Below are positions 6,589 through 13,065 of a DNA stretch of 13,065 bases, in pieces. Position 1 is the first letter of the stretch. Every line of letters begins with the position of its first letter. The stretch is taken from assembly GCA_041595355.1 (NCBI GenBank), contig JBFHKO010000056.1, forward strand, positions 1 through 13,065, read 5' to 3'. This DNA is from JBFHKO01 sp041595355. GTDB taxonomy: Bacteria > Pseudomonadota > Gammaproteobacteria > Enterobacterales > Aeromonadaceae. Below the pieces are notes generated by a model, which saw only the letters and a program-made list of their open reading frames with translations, ran no database searches and had not been told where the DNA came from. The translations under genes and the position numbers were made by a program.

Positions 6589-6617
6589 ATTGTACCCCCT
6601 GACCCCGGACAGGACCA
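6589..6617 (-). promoter_or_regulatory. Putative gloC promoter between btuR and gloC
   Basis: On the minus strand TACAAT (6589-6594) matches the -10 consensus at five of six positions. A weak TGGTCC (6612-6617) lies 17 bases upstream. The -10 sits inside a dyad with arms GGGGG and CCCCC, which may affect its use. A start about 25 bases before the gloC ATG would follow. Confidence 0.4.
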
Positions 6618-6623
6618 GCCGGC

Positions 6624-7229
6624 TTACCAGTCCACCCCCCGCTGGGCCTTGATGCCGGCGTCGAAGGCATGCTTGACGTTTTTCACCTCGCTGACCGTAT
6701 CGGCCCGCTCCAGCAGCGCCCGGTGGCAGCCGCGGCCGGTGACCACCACATGCTGGTGTGGCGGGCGCTGATCGAGGGCCGTCAGTACGTCCTCCAGCGG
6801 CAGGTAATCGTAGGCCAGCATGTAGGTGAGCTCATCCAGCAGGATCAGATCGAAGGCCGGATCGGCCAGCATGCGCCTGGCCTCCTGCCAGACGACCTGG
6901 GCGGCAGCCCGATCGGCATCGCGATTCTGGGTCTCCCAGGTGAAGCCGGTGGCCATCACATGAAATTCCACGCCCGCCGGCTCCAGCAGGCTGCGCTCTC
7001 CCGAGGCCCAGTTGCCCTTGATGAATTGCACCACCCCGGCCTTGAGACCGTGTCCCACGGCCCGGGTGACGGTGCCAAAGCCCGAGGTGGTCTTGCCCTT
7101 GCCATCACCGGTGATGACGATGAGGATGCCGCGCTCCTCCTGGGCGGCTTGGATGCGGGCGTCCACCTTCTCTTTCAGCCGCTGCTGGCGGGCCTGATGG
7201 CGCTGGTTACGGGTGCTTTCATCAACCAT
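6624..7229 (-). CDS. btuR: Corrinoid adenosyltransferase, CobA/BtuR type
   Basis: Transfers the adenosyl group of ATP to the cobalt of reduced corrinoids, needed both for salvage and for de novo B12 synthesis. The 201 residues match the family (E. coli BtuR 196). A basic N-terminal helix (residues 5-30) precedes the P-loop GDGKGKTTS at 41-49, followed by VGHGLKAGVVQFIKG, FTWETQN, LILLDELTYML, and the C-terminal VKNVKHAFDAGIKAQRGVDW that is characteristic of the family. GGAG lies 8 bases before the ATG at 7229. Its start overlaps the cbiP stop by 8 bases, making it the last gene of the tightly packed cobalamin run. Confidence 0.97.
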   Translation of the reverse strand: MVDESTRNQRHQARQQRLKEKVDARIQAAQEERGILIVITGDGKGKTTSGFGTVTRAVGHGLKAGVVQFIKGNWASGERSLLEPAGVEFHVMATGFTWETQNRDADRAAAQVVWQEARRMLADPAFDLILLDELTYMLAYDYLPLEDVLTALDQRPPHQHVVVTGRGCHRALLERADTVSEVKNVKHAFDAGIKAQRGVDW

Positions 7230-8718
7230 GGGGCAATCTCCATTGTTCGTTAAACAGGGATTCGAGACGCTTCAAATCCAGGTGTTGTTCACAGCAGTCC
7301 GTCAGCCGCTCTATGGCGGCCCGTTGCTGTTGCTGGTAATCGTCGCCGGCGTCGATGTCGATGCCGGCCCAGGCCAGCACAGCCTGCAGCGCAGTCGGTG
7401 CATCGAAGGGGCCGTGCAGGTAGCCGCCGGCCACCTGACCATCAGGACTCTGGCCGCCATCCGGGTAGGGCGTCGCATCGGTCCCGGTCTGCAGCCGGTA
7501 CAGGGGCGGGACACCAGCCTGCAGGGTGCTGACCCCGACGTGGATCTCGTAGCCGGTGACCGCTACGGCCTCGGGGCCGAGCAGCAGGCTGCCGGTGCAT
7601 TGCCGCAGTTGCTTGCTGGCGGCCAGCTCGGTCTCCATGGGCAGGTAACCCAGCCCGCGGCTCTTGCCGGGGTGGTCTTCCACGCCCCGGGGATCACGGA
7701 TCTGCCGGCCCAGCATCTGGTAGCCACCACAGATACCGAACAGCTTGCCGCCGTAGCGCAGGTGGCGGTCAATGTCCGAGTCCCAGCCCTGGGCGCGCAG
7801 GAAGTCGAGATCCCGGCGCACGTTCTTGCTGCCCGGCAGTATGATGAGATCACAGGCCGGCAGCGGCGCGCCGGGGCCGGCAAACTGCAGATCTATCTGG
7901 GGATGCCGGCGCAGGGGATCGAAGTCGGTATGGTTGCTGATGCGCGACAGCACCGGCACCACCACCTTGCAGCGCACCTGCGCCTTGGCCGCCTGGCGGG
8001 CATCGATGGCATCTTCGGCGGCGATGTCCAGGCCGTGCAGGTAGGGCAGCACCCCCAGCACCGGCTTGCCGGTGCGCTGCTCCAGCCAGTCGAGACCGGG
8101 CTGCAACAGAGCCAGATCGCCGCGGAACTTGTTGATCACGAAGCCGCGGATGCGCGCCTGTTCGCTCTCGGACAGCAGCGCCAGGGTGCCGACCAGCTGG
8201 GCGAAGACGCCGCCGCGATCGATATCGGCCACCAGTATCACCGGGCAGTCCACCGCTTCGGCAAACCCCATGTTGGCGATATCGCCGGCGCGCAGGTTGA
8301 CCTCCGCCGGGCTGCCGGCACCCTCGACCACAATGCGCTGGAAGCGCCCCTGCAGCCGGCGGTGGGAATCGAGCACCGCCTGCAGGGCGACGCGCTTGTA
8401 GTCATGGTAGGCGCCGGCCTCCATGTCGCTCAGGGCGCGGCCGTGGATGATCACCTGGGCGCCGGTGTCGCTGCTGGGCTTGAGCAGCACCGGATTGAAA
8501 TCCACCTCCGGTGCCAGGCCGGCGGCCAGGGCCTGCACCGCCTGGGCACGGCCTATTTCGCCACCGTCCGCCGTCACCGCACTGTTGAGCGCCATGTTCT
8601 GGGGCTTGAAGGGGGCCACAGCCCAGCCCTGGCGGGCGTAGAGCCGGCACAGGGCGGTGACCAGCAGGCTCTTGCCGGCATCCGAGCTGGTGCCTTGCAC
8701 CATCAGGGTCTGGTTCAT
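7222..8718 (-). CDS. cbiP: Cobyric acid synthase (glutamine-hydrolysing)
   Basis: Amidates four side chains of adenosylcobyrinic acid a,c-diamide to make adenosylcobyric acid, using glutamine and ATP. The 498-residue protein has the usual two parts: an N-terminal dethiobiotin-synthetase-like ATPase with GTSSDAGKS at 9-17, FKPQNMALN, VVEGAGSPAE and ADIDRGG, and a C-terminal class I amidotransferase domain with LPGSKN, nucleophile Cys330 in FGICGGYQMLG, GYEIHVG near 389-395 and likely catalytic His435 in GYLHGPFD. The symbol cobQ is used for the aerobic-pathway equivalent; sequence alone does not decide which. The ATG overlaps the cobC stop (ATGA). Its presence shows that the host handles corrinoids from before cobyric acid, unlike organisms limited to cobinamide salvage. 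Confidence 0.97.
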   Translation of the reverse strand: MNQTLMVQGTSSDAGKSLLVTALCRLYARQGWAVAPFKPQNMALNSAVTADGGEIGRAQAVQALAAGLAPEVDFNPVLLKPSSDTGAQVIIHGRALSDMEAGAYHDYKRVALQAVLDSHRRLQGRFQRIVVEGAGSPAEVNLRAGDIANMGFAEAVDCPVILVADIDRGGVFAQLVGTLALLSESEQARIRGFVINKFRGDLALLQPGLDWLEQRTGKPVLGVLPYLHGLDIAAEDAIDARQAAKAQVRCKVVVPVLSRISNHTDFDPLRRHPQIDLQFAGPGAPLPACDLIILPGSKNVRRDLDFLRAQGWDSDIDRHLRYGGKLFGICGGYQMLGRQIRDPRGVEDHPGKSRGLGYLPMETELAASKQLRQCTGSLLLGPEAVAVTGYEIHVGVSTLQAGVPPLYRLQTGTDATPYPDGGQSPDGQVAGGYLHGPFDAPTALQAVLAWAGIDIDAGDDYQQQQRAAIERLTDCCEQHLDLKRLESLFNEQWRLPHG

Positions 8719-9380
8719 GTTGTACTGGCTCCCGGGGGAATGCCGATGGCGCAGACCTGCACCATCAGCGGAGAAGAGGCTGCAGCCACACTGGCTGCGG
8801 CATAGGTAAGTTGAATCCGGGTCAGACTCGCATGCCCCAGCCGCAGGCGCTGATGATAATCGCCTGCCCGCCAGTCGATGGGCAGCAGCTGGGCCAGGAT
8901 GAGGCGGATGACCCCGGCGTGGGTCAGCAGCAGCACCCGCTCCTGTGTCAAACTGCCCAGCAGGTGCTGCCAGGCCCCGGCTATGCGGTCGTGGAAGGCC
9001 TGCAGGGTCTCGCCGGCAGGGGGGGATATGCGTGCCGGCTGTTGCCAGAACTGCTCCAGCCGGGGCCAGTCTGATTCCAGGTCGTCGAAGGGCACGCCAT
9101 CCCAGTGGCCGAAGTCCATCTCCGCCAGCGCCGGCTGCAGCTCGCAGACCAGCCCCTGTTTTTCGGCCAGCAGACGGGCGAAATCGGCGCAGCGGCGCAG
9201 CGGCGAGCTCAGGATGCGCTGGTAACGGGGAGCCGCCTGCAGGGCGGCTTCGAGCTGCTGCCAGCCCAGCGGCGACAAGGGCACGTCATGCCGGCCATAG
9301 AGGGCGGGGGGGCCCGCCACGGCCCCGTGGCGCAGCAGATCCAGGGTAACCTGCCGCAGGCCCGGCTCGGGCGCGCTCAT
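8715..9380 (-). CDS. cobC: Alpha-ribazole-5'-phosphate phosphatase
   Basis: Histidine-phosphatase-superfamily enzyme that removes the phosphate from alpha-ribazole phosphate or from adenosylcobalamin 5'-phosphate at the end of nucleotide loop assembly. In 221 residues it shows the phosphohistidine motif LLRHG (His18), SSPLRRCADFA at 58-68, the family signature AEMDFGHWDG with acid Glu87, and LLTHAGVIR with His154. The last 35 residues, after RLGHASLTRIQLTY, are Ala/Ser-rich and not part of the conserved fold. Both ends overlap neighbours by ATGA: its start with the cobU stop and its stop with the cbiP start. Assignment as CobC rather than a generic phosphoglycerate-mutase-like protein rests on the motifs and the cob context. 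Confidence 0.95.
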   Translation of the reverse strand: MSAPEPGLRQVTLDLLRHGAVAGPPALYGRHDVPLSPLGWQQLEAALQAAPRYQRILSSPLRRCADFARLLAEKQGLVCELQPALAEMDFGHWDGVPFDDLESDWPRLEQFWQQPARISPPAGETLQAFHDRIAGAWQHLLGSLTQERVLLLTHAGVIRLILAQLLPIDWRAGDYHQRLRLGHASLTRIQLTYAAASVAAASSPLMVQVCAIGIPPGASTT

Positions 9381-9919
9381 GCCGGCGCTCCTGTGGGCAG
9401 CTCACCCTTGAGCAGCAGCGGCAGGCCGGCGGTCACCAGCAGCACACAGTCGGCGGTCCGGGCCAGCAGCTGGTTGAGCCGGCCGGCCTCGTCGACGAAG
9501 CGGCGGCTCAGTTCGCCCAGGGGAATGATGCCAAGCCCTACCTCGTTGGCCACCAGTATGATCTGGCCAGGGGCATCCTGCAGCGCCTGCCGCAGGGCTT
9601 GCGTCTCTGCCGCCAGGTCGACGTCGGCGCAGAGGAACAGCTGGTTGTTGAGCCACAGGGTCAGACAGTCCACCAGCAGGCAGCGCTCGGCGGCGGCATG
9701 TTGGCGAACGCTGTCGGCCAGTGCCAGCGGCGCCTCCACCAGCTGCCAGTGGCTGGGCCGCTCCTGCTGATGGCGGCTGATGCGCGCCTGCATTTCGGCA
9801 TCGCTGGCGGTGGCGGTGGCCACGAAGGTGACCGGCTTGCCGCAGGCCAGCGCCAGGGCGCAGGCCTGGGCGGATTTGCCTGAGCGGGCACCGCCCAGGA
9901 TCAGGGTCAGTTGTGCCAT
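9377..9919 (-). CDS. cobU: Adenosylcobinamide kinase / adenosylcobinamide-phosphate guanylyltransferase
   Basis: Bifunctional enzyme that phosphorylates adenosylcobinamide and then adds GMP to give AdoCbi-GDP, the substrate of CobS. Its 180 residues match Salmonella CobU (181). The P-loop GGARSGKS lies at 9-16, followed by VTFVATA, then RISRHQQER with His50 as the probable guanylylated histidine, CLLVDCLTLWLNN, and VANEVGLGIIP with RRFVDEAGRLNQ, all diagnostic. GGGAGG lies 11 bases before the ATG, partly inside the end of cobS, whose stop is one base upstream. Its own stop overlaps the cobC start by ATGA. Confidence 0.97.
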   Translation of the reverse strand: MAQLTLILGGARSGKSAQACALALACGKPVTFVATATASDAEMQARISRHQQERPSHWQLVEAPLALADSVRQHAAAERCLLVDCLTLWLNNQLFLCADVDLAAETQALRQALQDAPGQIILVANEVGLGIIPLGELSRRFVDEAGRLNQLLARTADCVLLVTAGLPLLLKGELPTGAPA

Positions 9920-9920
9920 C

Positions 9921-10703
9921 TTAGTCGTAACCTCCCGTTTGCCAGACCAACAGTATCAGGTAGCCGCTCAGCTCGGCCAGCTGCTGCACTCCGCCCAGGC
10001 AGTCGCCGGTATAGCCGCCCAGCTGGCGGTTGAGCGCGGCCTTGGCCAGCAGGCGCAGCAGCCCCAGCCCCAGCAGCAGGCTGGCGGCCTGGCCGATGGG
10101 CAGCCAGAGCAGGGGCAGCATGCCCAGCAGGAGTAGAATGAGCAGATCGGCGGGGCGTTGCTGCTCGGCCAGGGGCTTGGACTTGCCCTCCTGATCGCGC
10201 ACATAGGTCATGTCGAAGATGAGACTGCCGGCCAGGGCCCGGGAGAGCGGATGCATGATCAGCAAGGCCAGCGCCGCCTGCTCCAGATCCAGCTCGGCCA
10301 GACTCAGCAGGCTGCTCCACTTGATGAGCAGGGCCAGCAGCAGCGCCAGGGCCCCGTAGCTGCCAAGGCGCGAGTCCTTCATGATGGCCAGTTTGCGTGC
10401 CCGATCAAACCCGCCCCCCAGGCCGTCGGCCATGTCGGCGAGGCCATCTTCGTGAAAGGCACCGGTCAGCAGCACGGTTGCCGTCATGCTGAGCAGCACC
10501 GCCACCGGGGTGGGCAACAACCAGCCAAAGAGCAGCAGGCTGCCGGCCCCCAGGGCGCCCACCAGCAGCCCCACCAGAGAGAAGTAGCGGCTGGCGTGGT
10601 TCAGCAGGGCGGGGCTGAAGGGGGTGCCGGCCGGGATGGGGATGCGGGTAAAAAAGCCCAGCGCCAGCCAGAAATAGACGCTCTGGGTACGCAGCCAGCC
10701 CAT
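9921..10703 (-). CDS. cobS: Adenosylcobinamide-GDP ribazoletransferase (cobalamin synthase)
   Basis: Polytopic inner-membrane enzyme that joins AdoCbi-GDP with alpha-ribazole or its phosphate to form adenosylcobalamin or its phosphate. The 260 residues are mostly hydrophobic helices. The opening FWLALGFFTRIPIP is typical of the family. The catalytic, metal-binding region GAFHEDGLADMADGLGGG lies at 81-98, followed by DRARKLAIMKDSRLGSYG, and the C-terminal GGYTGDCLGG motif is present before QQLAEL. Its ATG shares one base with the cobT stop (TGATG), and its stop is one base before the cobU start. Confidence 0.97.
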   Translation of the reverse strand: MGWLRTQSVYFWLALGFFTRIPIPAGTPFSPALLNHASRYFSLVGLLVGALGAGSLLLFGWLLPTPVAVLLSMTATVLLTGAFHEDGLADMADGLGGGFDRARKLAIMKDSRLGSYGALALLLALLIKWSSLLSLAELDLEQAALALLIMHPLSRALAGSLIFDMTYVRDQEGKSKPLAEQQRPADLLILLLLGMLPLLWLPIGQAASLLLGLGLLRLLAKAALNRQLGGYTGDCLGGVQQLAELSGYLILLVWQTGGYD

Positions 10704-11734
10704 CAGACGGTCACCCCGGCACTGTCGAAGCTGGCCATGTCGTTGTAGAAGGCGACGGCGGCGCGCAGCAGCGGCAGCGCCAGGGCGGCACCCGAGCCCT
10801 CACCCAGACGCAGTCCCAGCTGCAGCAGCGGCTGGGCATCCAGCCAGGCCAGCATCAGCCGGTGACCGGCCTCGTCCGAGGCATGGCTGAAGATGAGGTA
10901 GTCGCGGCAGGCCGGTGCCAGGCTGACCGCCAGCATGGCCGCGCTGGTGACGATGAAGCCGTCCAGCAGCACCGGGATACCGGCCTCTGCCGCCCCGAGA
11001 ATGGCGCCGGTGATCTGGGCTATCTCGAAGCCGCCTACCTCGGTCAGCAGCTGCAGGGGATCTCTCTTGCCGTCCAGGCGCGTCAGTGCCTGGCGTACCA
11101 GTGCCAGCTTGCGCTGATATTGGTCATCGTCGATGCCGGTGCCGCGGCCGACGCAGACCTCGACAGGCTGGCCACTCAGGGCCGCCAGTATGCAGGCGGC
11201 GGGAGTGGTGTTGCCGATGCCCATCTCGCCGCAGGCCAGCAGGTTGCAGCCGTTCGCCACCTGGGCGCGGGCCAGGGTCGCGCCCAGAGCGAGTCCCTGC
11301 TCGGCCTGCTCGCGGCGCATGGCGGGCTCCAGGGCCAGGTTCCGGGTACCGGCCCCCAGGCGTTGCTGGATGAGGCGTGGATCGTCGAGGGGCTCCAGCA
11401 TGCCGGCATCCACGACCTGGAGCTGCATGTCATTGGCGCGACAGAAACAGTTGATGGCGGCCCCTCCGGCCAGGAAGTTCTGCACCATCTGCCGGGTGAC
11501 GGCGCTGGGCGCTATGCTGATGCCGGCCTCGGCGATGCCATGATCGGCGGCAAACACCAGCATGGTCGGCTGGCGGATGGTCAGCCGTTCGCTGCCCTGG
11601 ATCAGGGCCAGTTGCAGGGCCAGGGACTCCAGTTGCCCCAGGGCACCCAGGGGCTTGGTTTTCTGATCGATGTGCTGGCGGATGCGGGGCGCGTTGGCGT
11701 GGGCGAGGGGAGAGATGGACCAGTGGGCTTGCAT
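10703..11734 (-). CDS. cobT: Nicotinate-nucleotide--dimethylbenzimidazole phosphoribosyltransferase
   Basis: Activates the lower ligand of B12 by moving phosphoribose from nicotinate mononucleotide to 5,6-dimethylbenzimidazole or a related base, giving alpha-ribazole phosphate. The 343 residues fit the family (about 350). Visible landmarks are KPLGALGQLE, VFAADHGIAE at about 60-69, the glycine-rich CGEMGIGNTTPAA, the base/nucleotide-site GRGTGID, FSHASDEAGHRL, and LGEGSGAALALPL, where Glu312 corresponds to the catalytic glutamate. AGGA lies 7 bases before the ATG at 11734. It is the first of six closely spaced cobalamin genes and follows the GDSL gene by 101 bases, so control of the whole run probably acts in that gap. 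Confidence 0.97.
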   Translation of the reverse strand: MQAHWSISPLAHANAPRIRQHIDQKTKPLGALGQLESLALQLALIQGSERLTIRQPTMLVFAADHGIAEAGISIAPSAVTRQMVQNFLAGGAAINCFCRANDMQLQVVDAGMLEPLDDPRLIQQRLGAGTRNLALEPAMRREQAEQGLALGATLARAQVANGCNLLACGEMGIGNTTPAACILAALSGQPVEVCVGRGTGIDDDQYQRKLALVRQALTRLDGKRDPLQLLTEVGGFEIAQITGAILGAAEAGIPVLLDGFIVTSAAMLAVSLAPACRDYLIFSHASDEAGHRLMLAWLDAQPLLQLGLRLGEGSGAALALPLLRAAVAFYNDMASFDSAGVTV

Positions 11735-11835
11735 GTGCGGATCCTGTGCTGAGGTTGGGATGCGGGGCGCGCGCGAAGAGAGGATGAAGGCGCAGTCGCG
11801 GACCCGAGCGGGCTGGTGGTAACCGGCCGCTCATG
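11735..11835 (-). promoter_or_regulatory. cobT leader: post-stop hairpin and C-rich, G-poor stretch
   Basis: Read on the minus strand, a hairpin lies four bases after the GDSL stop: arms GAGCGG and CCGCTC (plus-strand complements at 11827-11832 and 11806-11811) with three to five further pairs inside interrupted by a bulge and one mismatch. No T tract follows, so it is not a standard terminator. The next part (11751-11790) has 22 C and only 5 G in 40 bases on the transcript strand, resembling a Rho loading site. No B12 box, no cobalamin riboswitch architecture and no clear -35/-10 pair were recognised. Confidence 0.45.
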
Positions 11836-12477
11836 TTACTCAAGCGGCGGGGTCTTGGCGAGCGGGTTATCCATCCGGATGGCCAGTCGCGGGCGAAGGA
11901 GGTCGCTCAGGGCTGCGGCCACGCGCCGGTGGTCGTCCCGCGACCAGTGCAGGCCATCACCGCCGGGCTCCAGCAGCGTCGTCGGATCCAGGCAGGGCAC
12001 GTCGTAACGTCTGGCCAGATCCTGCCAGAGTGTCGCCAGCCGGCGGGAGTCGGCCTGTCGCTGCTCAAACAGGCGCAGCCAGCCACCGCTCAGCGCTCCC
12101 AGCGGCGCCGGGGCGACCAGCCACAGGGGCCGATCGGCGGCCCGCTCGGCCCAGGCATCGAGGTAGGTGGCCAGGGCTTCGGCGGCCTGCTCGGCACGGA
12201 CACCGGCGGCCAGCTCATTGATGCCGAGGGCCAGCACATAGCCGGTCATGGGCCTGGCCAGCAGGCTCAGCCAGTCGGCCAGACCGCTGGTCAGGCCCCG
12301 CGTTGGCTCGGCATGGGTGAGGGTCCGGCCAGGCAGGCCGGCTTCCAGCACCGGCACGCCGAGTCGTGCGCCGAGCAGCAGCGGCCAGCGCTCGTTGGGT
12401 GCGTAGCGACCGCCCTGGGGACGAAAGCCCCAGGCATTGGAGTCACCAAAACAGCAGAGCAGGGCGGCATCGCTCAT
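11836..12477 (-). CDS. SGNH/GDSL-type esterase
   Basis: A 213-residue hydrolase of the SGNH superfamily, close in layout to small arylesterase/lipolytic enzymes. Block I is CCFGDSN with nucleophile Ser13; block II has the conserved Gly in AGLPGRT (about 46-52); block III is LGINEL with Asn87; block V is DGLHWS with Asp174 and His177. No signal peptide is visible, so it is probably cytoplasmic. Block III has Glu where Asp usually follows the Asn (GxND), which is a mild departure. The ATG at 12477 overlaps the mnmH stop (ATGA), with GAGG about 10 bases upstream, so it is likely translated with mnmH. The frame stays open to 13011 but the extra part is a shadow of mnmH. Substrate unknown. Confidence 0.9.
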   Translation of the reverse strand: MSDAALLCCFGDSNAWGFRPQGGRYAPNERWPLLLGARLGVPVLEAGLPGRTLTHAEPTRGLTSGLADWLSLLARPMTGYVLALGINELAAGVRAEQAAEALATYLDAWAERAADRPLWLVAPAPLGALSGGWLRLFEQRQADSRRLATLWQDLARRYDVPCLDPTTLLEPGGDGLHWSRDDHRRVAAALSDLLRPRLAIRMDNPLAKTPPLE

Positions 12478-13065
12478 GGGCGGCTGGCCTCGGCACTGGC
12501 CAGTCGCTCCGCCAGGTAATGGCGGCAGGCCTCGGCGGAGCCGCGAAACAGCACCCGCCCGCCGCGCCGCTCCAGACTGCGCTGGTAGACAGGATCGTAA
12601 TAGTCGCTGAGCAGCGGGGCTATCCAGGCGTGGTGCAGCCGGGTCTCGCCGGTCGCGGCCTGGTGGCGCAGCGCCTGCTGCAGCAGGGTGTCGAGCCGGC
12701 GGTAGTTGAGATCGCCGAGCCGGCGTGTGAGCCGGGCCAGGCCATCGCTCAGGAAGGCGTGCAGTGCCTGCTGACCGGCTTCCTCGCCTCGTTGCTGTCG
12801 GTAGTGGGTCGCCATGGCGATGACGTAGTCGCGCTCGATGCGCGCGACGCGCTCCTCGAGGGTCGTCTCCAGCACCACCAGGGGCGCCTGCTCCATGGCC
12901 TGAAACAGCGACAGCGGCAGGGTGCAGCGGCCTATCATGCGGCTCTCGTCTTCCAGCAGCGGCCCCACTGGCCGCGCGCCTGGCGTTTGAGCAGTTCGAT
13001 GGCCAGGCCATTTTCGAAGTCGATGTTGCCGGGTTGCGGCTCGGGCAGGGCGCCGAAGCTCGAGC
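12474..13065 (-). pseudogene. mnmH: tRNA 2-selenouridine synthase, 3' part, frameshifted and cut by the window edge
   Basis: MnmH (SelU/YbbB) replaces sulfur by selenium in the wobble 2-thiouridine of certain tRNAs. Only the part after its P-loop is present. From the edge to about 12965 one frame reads SSFGALPEPQPGNIDFENGL and then AIELLKRQARGQWG, containing the family FEN-LA motif. From about 12968 down to 12474 a second frame reads PLLEDESRMIG, then the ALVVLE-like region and a helical C-terminal domain, the usual MnmH tail. The two join at GGGG (minus strand, 12963-12966); one more G would restore a continuous protein. As given, the first frame meets TGA within ten codons. The break may be a real mutation or a homopolymer error. 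The stop overlaps the GDSL start. Confidence 0.85.

Noticed and set aside
6557..6670. Upstream extension of gloC
   Set aside because: It overlaps the end of btuR, is rich in Pro and Gly, and the start at 6556 gives the YcbL length and N terminus.
7213..8805. 530-codon open frame on the plus strand, longer than cbiP beneath it
   Set aside because: It is antisense to cbiP, has low-complexity Gln/Gly/Ala/His-rich composition typical of reverse-complemented high-GC genes, and shows no domain motif; cbiP is unmistakable.
10862..11752. 296-codon plus-strand frame opposite cobT
   Set aside because: Shadow of cobT, with the same Gln/Gly-rich composition and no recognisable motif.
12963..12966. Programmed frameshifting in mnmH
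   Set aside because: The site has no X-XXY-YYZ slippery heptamer and no family precedent is known to me; a lost base in a G run is simpler.
12478..13011. Extension of the GDSL frame to 13011
   Set aside because: This part is an out-of-frame shadow of mnmH; the GDSL family begins at the CCFGDS strand just after 12477.
1..13065. Mobile element, CRISPR, tRNA/rRNA or phage content
   Set aside because: No transposase, integrase, terminal repeats with target duplications, regularly spaced repeats or tRNA-like cloverleaf was seen; all gene products are ordinary chromosomal types.

Overview
The window reads as a chromosomal segment of a GC-rich gammaproteobacterium. The short ribosomal protein L25, the YcbL-type glyoxalase II and the general gene content would suit the Aeromonadales (Oceanimonas/Zobellella-like), but that placement is an inference from protein flavour, not a database result. 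Nothing looks like a phage, plasmid, insertion sequence, CRISPR array, tRNA or rRNA.

Layout. (1) 1-363: a possible left-edge gene start on the minus strand, then a non-coding stretch rich in inverted repeats. (2) 364-2483, plus strand: a two-gene potassium-uptake operon, a TrkH/KtrB-type channel subunit overlapping by ATGA a single-unit RCK regulatory subunit of KtrA size. (3) 2536-3762, minus strand: a small DoxX membrane protein downstream of a LigB/DODA-type extradiol dioxygenase, with a divergent LysR regulator at 3840-4781. The 77-base gap between dioxygenase and regulator is full of short inverted repeats and is the obvious control site. (4) 4852-5430, plus: a small envelope protein with a FimV-like LysM domain. 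(5) 5554-5841, plus: rplY (L25) with its own promoter and a structured leader, closed by a strong bidirectional terminator at 5861-5892. (6) 5912-13065, minus, transcribed right to left: mnmH, a GDSL esterase, then cobT-cobS-cobU-cobC-cbiP-btuR, then gloC, which probably also has its own promoter.

The six cobalamin genes are packed with overlaps of 1 to 8 bases or a gap of one base. Together they cover the late part of the B12 pathway: corrinoid adenosylation (BtuR), amidation to cobyric acid (CbiP), nucleotide activation of cobinamide (CobU), lower-ligand activation (CobT), joining (CobS) and dephosphorylation (CobC). The aminopropanol-adding enzyme CbiB/CobD is absent from the window, as is any recognisable cobalamin riboswitch before cobT. 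The leader of cobT instead has a strong hairpin just after the preceding stop codon and a C-rich, G-poor stretch that resembles a Rho loading site.

The clearest anomaly is at the right edge. The mnmH (tRNA 2-selenouridine synthase) reading frame is broken by an apparent loss of one base in a run of four G (minus strand, 12963-12966). Conserved MnmH sequence continues on both sides in different frames, so either the gene is a recent pseudogene or the assembly has a homopolymer error. No wholly new system was found; the most useful follow-ups are the mnmH break, the cobT leader, the DODA-DoxX-LysR module and the near-duplicate start regions of btuR and gloC.
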